DNA from: an uncultured Piscinibacter sp.
GTDB taxonomy: Bacteria; Pseudomonadota; Gammaproteobacteria; Burkholderiales; Burkholderiaceae_C
DNA length: 64,000 bases
Reading direction: 5' to 3'
NCBI RefSeq assembly: GCF_937952055.1
Contig: NZ_CALFYO010000021.1
Location: 310,001-374,000, forward strand
The notes under the pieces were generated by a model. That model had not been told where the DNA came from. It worked only from the letters and a program-made list of their open reading frames with translations, and did no database searches. Shown here piece by piece: positions 57,730 to 64,000 of the stretch (positions are counted from its first letter, which is position 1; each line of letters begins with the position of its first letter). Both the position numbers and the translations under genes were made by a program.

Positions 57730-59096
57730 TGATCATCGACAGCCCCCACGCTCACCTTCGATCGCTGCCCCTCGAGGGGGCGCCGGCCGTGCCTGGGAGC
57801 GGCCCGACGCATGGCCGTGCCGCCCCCGCCATCAGGGATCACCGTGCCTTGCGGTTCCTGACCGCCGGCAGCGTCGACGACGGCAAGAGCACGCTGATCG
57901 GTCGGCTGCTCTACGACAGCCGCGCCATCCTCGCCGACCAGCTCGACACGCTGGAGAGGAAGGCAGCCGGTGCGCCGATCGACCTGTCGCTGCTGACCGA
58001 TGGCCTGGAGGCCGAGCGCGAACAAGGCATCACGATCGACGTGGCCTATCGATACTTCGCCACGCGGCAGCGCAAGTTCATCATCGCCGATGCACCGGGA
58101 CACGAGCAGTACACGCGCAACATGGTCACCGCCGCGGCCGGCAGCGATGCCGCCGTGGTGCTGGTCGACATCACCAAGCTCGACACCTCGAAGCGGCCGG
58201 TGCCGCTGCTCGCGCAGACGCGCCGCCATGCGCTGCTCGCGCACCTGCTGCGCGTGCCGAGCATCGTCTTCGCGGTCAACAAGCTCGATGCCGTCGGTGC
58301 GCAGGCTCGCGCCTATGCCGCGGTGCGCGATGCGCTGCTCGATTTTGCAGAGGCGGCGGGTATCCGCGTCGCCGGCATCGTGCCGGTGTCGGCGCTGCGC
58401 GGCGACAACGTCACCCAGCCGCTGGACGCGGACTGGTACGACGGGCCCTCGCTGCTGCAACTGCTGGAGAGCCTGCCGACCGCGCAGGAGCGCAAGGACG
58501 GCGAGTTACTGGTGCCGGTGCAGTATGTCGCCCGCGAGGGCGAAGGCACGGGCAACCAGCCGCGTACGCTGTGGGGCCGCGTCGCCCATGGGCGCGTGAA
58601 GGCGGGCGATGCGGTGCAGCTGTTCCCGAGCGGCGAGCTGGCCACGGTCGCCGAGGTGCGCCTGGCCGGTGAGGTGGCCGACGTCGTCGAGGCCGGACAG
58701 TCCGCCGGCATCGTGCTCGACCGCCAGGTCGACGTGTCCCGCGGCGACTGGATCGCCACGCCGAAAGCCATCCAGGCGGCGCAGCGCTTCTCCGCCACGC
58801 TGGCCTGGCTGGACACCGAGCCGGCGGTGATCGGCCGCAAGTACTGGGTGCGCCACGGCAACCGCTGGGTGCAGGCGCGCATCACCGCCATCGAGCACCG
58901 ACTCGACATCCACAGCCTGCAGGAAACCGATGCGCACGAGCTCGCCGTCAACGACATCGGCCACGTGATCGTCGAGACACAGCAGCCGCTGCCGGTGGAG
59001 AGCTACGAGACGAACCGCGTTGGCGGCGCACTGATCGTCGTCGACCCGGCGAGCCATCGCACCAGCGGCGCGCTGCTCGTCAAGTCGCCCCTCTGA
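57729..59096 (+). CDS. cysN: Sulfate adenylyltransferase large subunit (GTPase)
   Basis: 455 residues. EF-Tu-like GTPase: P-loop AGSVDDGKSTLIGRLL, switch II DAPGHEQYTRNM, NKLDAVG. It hydrolyses GTP to drive APS formation by CysD. The first ~37 residues (SPHAHLRSLPLEGAPAVPGSGP) do not resemble the usual leader; they are encoded by a repeat-like palindromic sequence around 57743-57815 containing CCCCTCGAGGGG (57768-57779). The core begins at about residue 40 and is intact. Followed two bases later by the siroheme methyltransferase gene. Confidence 0.94.
   Translation: MIIDSPHAHLRSLPLEGAPAVPGSGPTHGRAAPAIRDHRALRFLTAGSVDDGKSTLIGRLLYDSRAILADQLDTLERKAAGAPIDLSLLTDGLEAEREQGITIDVAYRYFATRQRKFIIADAPGHEQYTRNMVTAAAGSDAAVVLVDITKLDTSKRPVPLLAQTRRHALLAHLLRVPSIVFAVNKLDAVGAQARAYAAVRDALLDFAEAAGIRVAGIVPVSALRGDNVTQPLDADWYDGPSLLQLLESLPTAQERKDGELLVPVQYVAREGEGTGNQPRTLWGRVAHGRVKAGDAVQLFPSGELATVAEVRLAGEVADVVEAGQSAGIVLDRQVDVSRGDWIATPKAIQAAQRFSATLAWLDTEPAVIGRKYWVRHGNRWVQARITAIEHRLDIHSLQETDAHELAVNDIGHVIVETQQPLPVESYETNRVGGALIVVDPASHRTSGALLVKSPL
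57743..57815. repeat. Palindromic intergenic-type repeat inside the cysN 5' end
   Basis: Contains CCCCCACGCTCACC followed by CGCTGCCCCTCGAGGGGGCG; the core CCCCTCGAGGGG is a perfect palindrome. Sequences of this style are scattered between genes in many Burkholderiales genomes. Here the repeat is in frame inside cysN, after the codon for residue 5. The family resemblance is from memory and the exact limits are approximate. Confidence 0.5.
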
Positions 59097-59098
59097 GC

Positions 59099-59866
59099 GT
59101 GGGCCGGGTCGTCTTCATCGGCGCAGGACCGGGCGCCGCGGACCTCATCACCCTGCGCGGGGCGCGCCGCCTGCGCGACGCGGGCGTGGTGCTGTTCGAT
59201 GCCCTGACCGACCCAGCGCTGCGCGAGCTGGCACCGCAGGCGCAGTGGATCCACGTCGGCAAGCGTGGCTTCGCCGACAGCACCGCGCAGGCGACCATCA
59301 ACGCACTGCTGCTGCGCCACGCCCGCGAGGCGGCTCTGGTGGTGCGGCTCAAGGGCGGCGACCCCAGCGTGTTCGGCCGCCTCGAGGAAGAGCTCGAGGC
59401 GCTGGCCGAGGCCGGCATCGCGTGCGAGGTGGTCCCGGGCGTGACTGCCGCGCTGGCCGCCGCTGCCGATACGCAGCGCCCGCTGACGCGCCGCGGCCAG
59501 GGCCGCAGCGTCAGCCTGAGCACCGCCATGACGCGCGAAGGCCGGCTGCGTGGCGCCCACAGTGCCGACACCGAGGTGTTCTACATGGCGGGCCGGCAGC
59601 TCGCCGCGCTGGCGCGCCGGCTGCAGCAGTCCGGCTGGCCGGAAGACAGCCCCGTCAGCGTGGTCTCGCGGGCCGGCTGGCCGGACATGCTGCACAGCCA
59701 GCACTGCCTGGCCACGCTGGACCAGGCGACCGTGCTGCATGCCGGCCGGCCTACGGTCGTGACCGTCGGCCCCGGCGCGCTGCCCGCCACGGCGCTGACG
59801 CGCGCGAGCACGGAATCCCCGCGCCTTGAGGCCGGTCAAGAACAAGAGGAAACCCTGAGACCTTAA
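59099..59866 (+). CDS. cobA: Uroporphyrinogen-III C-methyltransferase (siroheme branch)
   Basis: 255 residues from GTG 59099. SAM-dependent tetrapyrrole methylase: GRVVFIGAGPGAADLITLRG, LVVRLKGGDPSVFGR, EVVPGVTAALAAAA, DTEVFYMAG. It makes precorrin-2, the precursor of the siroheme that CysI needs; the oxidase/ferrochelatase part (CysG N-terminal half) is absent and must be elsewhere. Starts two bases after cysN and closes the operon. Confidence 0.92.
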   Translation: MGRVVFIGAGPGAADLITLRGARRLRDAGVVLFDALTDPALRELAPQAQWIHVGKRGFADSTAQATINALLLRHAREAALVVRLKGGDPSVFGRLEEELEALAEAGIACEVVPGVTAALAAAADTQRPLTRRGQGRSVSLSTAMTREGRLRGAHSADTEVFYMAGRQLAALARRLQQSGWPEDSPVSVVSRAGWPDMLHSQHCLATLDQATVLHAGRPTVVTVGPGALPATALTRASTESPRLEAGQEQEETLRP

Positions 59867-59919
59867 AATCGCGGGCTTGCCGGCGTCGTGCCGCCCACAA
59901 CAGCCAACCGTCGAATCCC

Positions 59920-60243
59920 ATGACCCACGTCGTTCTCGAATCCTGCATCCGCTGCAAGTACACCGATTGCGTGGACGTGTGTCCGGTCGACTGCTTTCGT
60001 GAAGGCCAGAACTTCCTCACCATCGATCCCGACGAGTGCATCGATTGCGCCGTCTGCATCCCGGAGTGCCCGGTGAACGCGATCGTCCCCGAGGAGGACG
60101 TGCCCGGCAACCAGCAGCACATGATCGCGCTGAACGCCGAGCTGGCCAAGAAGTGGCCCAGCATCACCAAGCGCAAGTCCCCGCTGCCGGACGCCGAGGA
60201 GTGGAAAGACCGCACCGGCAAGCTCGACCAGTTGATCAAGTGA
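59920..60243 (+). CDS. fdxA: 7Fe-type ferredoxin
   Basis: 107 residues. Two cluster motifs: CIRCKYTDCVDVCPVDCF and ECIDCAVCIPECPVNAI; the first with the spacing of a [3Fe-4S]/[4Fe-4S] protein of the FdxA type. The C-terminal 50 residues (NAELAKKWPSITKRKSPLPDAEEW) are typical of the family. Small soluble electron carrier. Lies 53 bases after the siroheme gene and 29 bases before the ferredoxin reductase, which probably reduces it. Confidence 0.95.
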   Translation: MTHVVLESCIRCKYTDCVDVCPVDCFREGQNFLTIDPDECIDCAVCIPECPVNAIVPEEDVPGNQQHMIALNAELAKKWPSITKRKSPLPDAEEWKDRTGKLDQLIK

Positions 60244-60272
60244 ACTCATGCGGCCACGCGGCCGACCAGACC

Positions 60273-61373
60273 ATGGAACCGAAGCTGAACGACGAAGTGG
60301 CTCGCACCGCCGGTGCGCACGAGGGCCCGATCGAGACCGATGCGGTGATCGTCGGGGCCGGGCCGGTGGGGCTGTTCCAGGTTTTCGAACTCGGCCTCCT
60401 GGAGATCAAGGCGCACATCATCGATTCGCTCGCCTACCCTGGCGGGCAGTGCATCGAGCTCTATCCCGACAAGCCGATCTACGACATCCCGGCGGTGCCC
60501 GTGTGCACCGGCAAGGAACTCACCGACAACCTGCTCAAGCAGATCGAGCCCTTCGGCGCCACGTTCCACCTCGGCCAGGAAGTCACCGCGGTCCAGAAGC
60601 AGGACGACGGCCGCTTCTACGTCGAGACGTCCAAAGGCACGCGCTTCCTCACCAAGACGATCTTCATCGCCGGCGGCGTGGGCTCGTTCCAGCCGCGCAC
60701 GCTGAAGGTCGAGGGGCTCGACGCCTATAACGACAAGCAGGTCTTCTACCGGGTGAAGAACCCGGCGCAGTTCGCCGGCAAGAACCTCGTCATCATCGGC
60801 GGCGGTGACTCGGCGCTGGACTGGACGCTGAACTTCGTGCAGGACGGTCCGAACAAGGCCGAGAGCGTCATCCTCGTGCACCGCCGCGACGGCTTCCGCG
60901 CCGCGCCCGCCAGCGTGGGGAAGATGAAGGAGCTGTGCGACGCCTACGAGATGCAGTTCATCGTCGGCCAGGCGACCGGCATCGAGGAGCGCGACGGCCG
61001 CCTCACCGGCGTGAAGATCACCGGCGGCGACGGCGTCACGCGCGTGGTGCCGCTGGACATGCTGCTCGTCTTCTTCGGCCTCAGCCCCAAGCTCGGCCCG
61101 ATCGCCGAGTGGGGCCTCAACATCGAGCGCAAGCAGATCGTCGTCGACACCGAGAAGTTCGAGACCAGTATCCCCGGCATCTTCGCGGTGGGCGACGTGA
61201 ACACCTACCCGGGCAAGAAGAAGCTGATCCTGTCCGGCTTCCACGAGGCAGCGCTCGCAGCCTTCGCTGCAGCGCCCTACATCTTCCCGGACAAGCGCAT
61301 CCACCTGCAGTACACGACCACCAGCCCGAAGCTGCACAAGGTGCTGGGCGTGGAGACGCCGAACTTCGATTGA
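60273..61373 (+). CDS. Ferredoxin-NADP reductase, thioredoxin-reductase-like
   Basis: 366 residues from ATG 60273. FAD-binding VIVGAGPVGLFQVFEL and AYPGGQCIELYP, NADPH-binding IIGGGDSALDWTL with HRRDGFRAAP, and the C-terminal FAD segment GIFAVGDVNTYPGKKKLIL. It lacks the CxxC of thioredoxin reductase, which marks the TrxR-like FNR group (YumC type). Transfers electrons between NADPH and ferredoxin, the latter encoded just upstream. Confidence 0.93.
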   Translation: MEPKLNDEVARTAGAHEGPIETDAVIVGAGPVGLFQVFELGLLEIKAHIIDSLAYPGGQCIELYPDKPIYDIPAVPVCTGKELTDNLLKQIEPFGATFHLGQEVTAVQKQDDGRFYVETSKGTRFLTKTIFIAGGVGSFQPRTLKVEGLDAYNDKQVFYRVKNPAQFAGKNLVIIGGGDSALDWTLNFVQDGPNKAESVILVHRRDGFRAAPASVGKMKELCDAYEMQFIVGQATGIEERDGRLTGVKITGGDGVTRVVPLDMLLVFFGLSPKLGPIAEWGLNIERKQIVVDTEKFETSIPGIFAVGDVNTYPGKKKLILSGFHEAALAAFAAAPYIFPDKRIHLQYTTTSPKLHKVLGVETPNFD

Positions 61374-61396
61374 GCCGCTGATCGGCAGGACGGAAG

Positions 61397-61430
61397 AAGG
61401 GGGCCGCACTCGCGGCCCCTTCCATTTTTT
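61397..61430 (+). terminator. Rho-independent terminator after the ferredoxin reductase
   Basis: Stem GGGGCCGC / GCGGCCCC with the 4-base loop ACTC, followed by TTCCATTTTTT. It separates the ferredoxin genes from the riboswitch transcript. Confidence 0.88.
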
Positions 61431-61467
61431 GGCCGATAATTCGTTCGCGGTGTCACTCGCACCGCAT

Positions 61468-61557
61468 CCGCTAGGGGTGTTGGCCGTCTCTCACCGAGAC
61501 GACCGACTGAGAGAGTCCCTTCGAACCTGATTGAGGTAATCCTCGCGCAGGGAAGCA
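61468..61557 (+). promoter_or_regulatory. TPP riboswitch (thi box)
   Basis: The conserved core is readable: CGCTAGGGGTGTTGGCC, then GACCGACTGAGAGAG, CCCTTCGAACCTGATTGAGG, TAATCCTCGCGCAGGGAAGCA. The CUGAGA and the CCUUUGAACCUGAU-like elements match the aptamer consensus. The receptor gene starts 69 bases downstream; the fast switch for translation or termination lies in between. Expected to repress expression when thiamine pyrophosphate is plentiful. Confidence 0.93.
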
Positions 61558-61626
61558 TGGTCAGCGCGCCGCGGTCTGCGGCGGCGCCGGCCCCGCCGAC
61601 CTGCCATCGACATCCAAGGAAACACG

Positions 61627-63807
61627 ATGGCACGCCTTCGACGCCAGACCCGCCCATTCGACCGCCGAACGCCGCTCGCGCTGGCGCTCGGCCTCGCCTT
61701 CAACACCGTCCACGCACAGACGACGCCGACCGAGACGCAGCTCGCGCCCGTGCTGGTGCAGGGCCGCGCCACGCCGGTCGTCACCGGTGCCGGCTGGGGC
61801 GATGTACCGGTCTCGCTCGCGCCGCTGCAGGCGGCGGTGTTCGGCGACGAGCAGTTGAAGGACCGCGGCGCGCGGCGCCTGTCGGACCTCACGGCCTTCG
61901 ACGCGGCCGTCAGCGACGCCTACAACACCGAGGGCTACTGGGACTACCTGACGGTGCGCGGCTTCGTCATCGACAACCGCTTCAACTACCGACGCGACGG
62001 CCTGCCGATCAATGCCGAGACCTCGATCCCGCTGGACAACAAGGCGCAGGTCGAAGTGCTCAAGGGCACCAGCGGCCTGCAGGCCGGCACCAGCGCGCCG
62101 GGCGGGCTGGTTAACTTCGTCGTCAAGCGGCCGGTCGACGAGCCGCTGCGCCGTGCCTCGCTGGCGTGGCGCGAGGCGGGCAGCGTCACGGCGGCGGTCG
62201 ACCTCAACCAGCGCTTCGGCGCCGGCGGTGCCTTCGGCGTGCGCGTCAACGCTGCGGCGGGCCGGCTCGAACCGAAGGTTCGCGATGCCGACGGCGAACG
62301 CCATCTCCTTGCCGTGGCGGGCGACTGGCGCCTCGGCGCCGACACGCTGATCGAAGCCGAGGTCGAGACCAGCCGCCGTTCGCAGCCCAGCGTGCCCGGC
62401 TTCAGCCTGCTCGGCGACAACGTACCCGCGCCGGTCGACCCGCGCACCAACCTGAACAACCAAGCCTGGTCGCTGCCGGTGGTGCTGGAAGGCACGACGG
62501 CGTCGCTGCGCTGGAAACAGCGACTCGCCGACGGCTGGAAGTTCGTCGCCCATGCGGCCACGCAGCGCCTGACCAGCGACGACCGCATCGCCTTCCCCTT
62601 CGGCTGCTTCGATCCCGAACCCGCGCCCGACGGCACGTACTACGCCGACCGCTACTGCCCGAACGGCGACTTCGACCTCTACGACTTCCGCAGCGAGAAC
62701 GAGCGCCGGCGAACCGACGCGCTGGAACTGTCGCTGCAGGGCAAGCTGCGCACAGGCGCGTTCGAGCACGGTCTGAGCGCGAGCCTGCTGCACAGCCGCG
62801 TGAAGAACCGCTTCGAGCGTCAGACCTTTGCCTTCAGCGGCACCGGCAACGTCGATGGCAGCGTGCAGGACCTGCCCGCCAACCCGGCGCCCAACGACGA
62901 CAGCACCAACCGCGACGAGCGCTCCACCGAAATCAGCCTGCGCGACGCGCTTCGCCTCGACGAACGCAGCACGCTCTGGCTGGGCCTGCGCCACACGCGG
63001 CTGCAGCGCGAGAGCGTGCGCACCGATCCGCTGGACCCGCGCGAAACCAACTACCGCCAGACGTTCACCACGCCCTTCGTCGCGGCGAGCCACGCCTGGG
63101 CGCCGGGTCAACTGGTCTATGCCAGCTGGAGCCGCGGCGTGGAGTCCGAGGTGGCGCCGAACCGACCGCGCTACATCAACGCCGGCGAGGCATTGCCGGC
63201 GCTGAAGAGCCGGCAGGCCGAGGTCGGCGTGAAAGGCGGCAACGACGTCGCCGAATGGAGTGCGGCACTGTTCGAGATCCGCCGGCCGCTGTTCGCCGAC
63301 CTCGGTGCCTGCGACGCCGACCTCTCCTGCGCGCGGCAGGCCGACGGTTCGCAGCGCCACCGCGGCATCGACGCCGGCGTGGCGGCACGCCTCGGCAACT
63401 GGTCGCTGCGCGCTGGCGCGCAGTGGCTGCACGCGCGCGTGCTCGGCGTCTCGAACCCGGCGATCGACGGCAAGGCGCCGACCAACGTGCCGGCGCGCTC
63501 GCTGAAGATGCAGGCCGACCACCGCGTCACTGCGCTGCCGGGGCTAACCCTGCAGGGCGGCCTGCTGGCCGAGAGCGGGCGCATGGTGCTGCCCGACAAC
63601 AGCGCACGGATCCCCGGCTACGCGCGCGTCGACCTCGGGGCGCGCTACGACATGCGCCTTGCCGATCGCGCCGTGGTCTGGCGTGCCGGCGTCGACAACG
63701 TCTCGGACCGCCGCGCCTGGCGCGAGGCGCCGTACCAGTTTGGCCACGCCTACCTGTTCCCGCTGGCACCGCGGACCCTCCGGCTCTCGGTCCAAGCCGA
63801 TCTGTAG
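61627..63807 (+). CDS. TonB-dependent receptor under TPP-riboswitch control
   Basis: 726 residues with a signal peptide (PLALALGLAFNTVHAQ). The plug domain (about 45-170: LSDLTAFDAAVSDAYNTEGYWDYLTVRGF, VEVLKGTSGLQAGTSAPGGLVNFV) and a 22-stranded beta-barrel ending in the aromatic C-terminal strand FPLAPRTLRLSVQADL are present. By sequence it belongs with siderophore-type receptors, but control by a thiamine riboswitch suggests that it imports thiamine or a thiamine precursor. A TonB box is not obvious. Confidence 0.9.
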   Translation: MARLRRQTRPFDRRTPLALALGLAFNTVHAQTTPTETQLAPVLVQGRATPVVTGAGWGDVPVSLAPLQAAVFGDEQLKDRGARRLSDLTAFDAAVSDAYNTEGYWDYLTVRGFVIDNRFNYRRDGLPINAETSIPLDNKAQVEVLKGTSGLQAGTSAPGGLVNFVVKRPVDEPLRRASLAWREAGSVTAAVDLNQRFGAGGAFGVRVNAAAGRLEPKVRDADGERHLLAVAGDWRLGADTLIEAEVETSRRSQPSVPGFSLLGDNVPAPVDPRTNLNNQAWSLPVVLEGTTASLRWKQRLADGWKFVAHAATQRLTSDDRIAFPFGCFDPEPAPDGTYYADRYCPNGDFDLYDFRSENERRRTDALELSLQGKLRTGAFEHGLSASLLHSRVKNRFERQTFAFSGTGNVDGSVQDLPANPAPNDDSTNRDERSTEISLRDALRLDERSTLWLGLRHTRLQRESVRTDPLDPRETNYRQTFTTPFVAASHAWAPGQLVYASWSRGVESEVAPNRPRYINAGEALPALKSRQAEVGVKGGNDVAEWSAALFEIRRPLFADLGACDADLSCARQADGSQRHRGIDAGVAARLGNWSLRAGAQWLHARVLGVSNPAIDGKAPTNVPARSLKMQADHRVTALPGLTLQGGLLAESGRMVLPDNSARIPGYARVDLGARYDMRLADRAVVWRAGVDNVSDRRAWREAPYQFGHAYLFPLAPRTLRLSVQADL

Positions 63808-63840
63808 TCGGTCGCAAAGCTGGCTATAATGCCAGGCTGT

Positions 63841-63916
63841 TCCTCGATAGCTCAGTCGGTAGAGCGCCGGACTGTTAATCCGTAGGTCCCTGGTTCGAGC
63901 CCAGGTCGGGGAGCCA
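63841..63916 (+). tRNA. tRNA-Asn (GTT)
   Basis: 76 bases with an encoded CCA end. Acceptor stem TCCTCGA / TCGGGGA, D arm AGCTCAGTCGGTAGAGC, anticodon loop CTGTTAA with GTT at 63874-63876, and T arm TGGTTCGAGCCCA. Followed by a terminator at 63934-63974. Confidence 0.96.
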
Positions 63917-63933
63917 AAAACAGCGTGAAGAAT

Positions 63934-63974
63934 CAAGGCCGTAGCGGCGTCAGTCGCTAGGGCCTTGTTCTTTT
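63934..63974 (+). terminator. Rho-independent terminator after tRNA-Asn
   Basis: Stem CAAGGCCGTAGCG / CGCTAGGGCCTTG (12 of 13 paired) with an 8-base loop, followed by TTCTTTT. Confidence 0.85.
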
Positions 63975-64000
63975 CCGGGGTCGAAGGACGCGATGTCAGT

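Noticed and set aside
63841..64000. tRNA-Asn as an integration site
   Set aside because: No integrase or repeated tRNA 3' end is seen in the window; the hairpin after it is a normal terminator.
1..64000. CRISPR arrays and rRNA genes
   Set aside because: I looked for regularly spaced repeats and rRNA-like stretches and saw none.

Overview
The window is a high-GC, gene-dense stretch of a betaproteobacterial chromosome. The gene set points to Burkholderiales, probably the Rubrivivax/Leptothrix/Methylibium neighbourhood: an E2/E3 pyruvate dehydrogenase with several lipoyl domains, a phasin, paired cyanophycin synthetases with their associated ABC transporter and DUF1854 protein, a CysI-DUF934-CysH-CysDN sulfur operon, and a TPP-riboswitch-controlled TonB receptor. 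The genus is inference; no rRNA gene is present.

Layout. 1-6964: a Lap-type adhesion locus (C-terminal end of a giant RTX adhesin, LapD-like c-di-GMP receptor, LapG-like protease, TolC-type exporter). 7025-13199: aceE-aceF-lpdA. 13377-20255: a PAS sensor kinase with a FixJ-type regulator, folD, oligopeptidase A and a glutaredoxin-like periplasmic protein. 20245-25583: MFS transporter, rmuC and a two-subunit molybdenum hydroxylase. 25570-33173: cyanophycin cluster, with one complete synthetase and one whose Mur-ligase P-loop is degraded. 33174-37674: a tightly overlapping five-gene operon (HDAC-like, thioesterase, nitroreductase, antiporter, 2-hydroxyacid dehydrogenase). 37855-38415: phasin.

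38599-51942 is the most interesting part: a discrete 13.3-kb transposon. It has 25-bp terminal inverted repeats (23/25 identical) and is bracketed by a perfect 8-bp target duplication (TGGCGAGG at 38591-38598 and 51943-51950). It sits between the phasin terminator and the end of a patatin-like gene. It encodes a large, divergent IS1595-type transposase translationally coupled to two unknown proteins, a LexA-type autocleaving repressor, two tandem paralogous small proteins, several further unknown proteins, and a complete type II CBASS antiphage operon (HNH-SAVED effector Cap5, CD-NTase, E2-E1 Cap2, JAMM protease Cap3). The divergent CapH/CapP repressor-metallopeptidase pair faces the CBASS operon across two matching inverted-repeat operators. 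The element therefore looks like a self-mobile immune cassette with two DNA-damage-linked switches (LexA-type and CapH/CapP).

51959-64000: host chromosome resumes with a patatin-like lipoprotein, the assimilatory sulfate reduction operon (TauE-type carrier, cysI, DUF934, cysH, cysD, cysN, siroheme methyltransferase), ferredoxin and ferredoxin-NADP reductase, a TPP riboswitch with a TonB receptor, and tRNA-Asn. No stretch longer than 300 bases lacks a gene.
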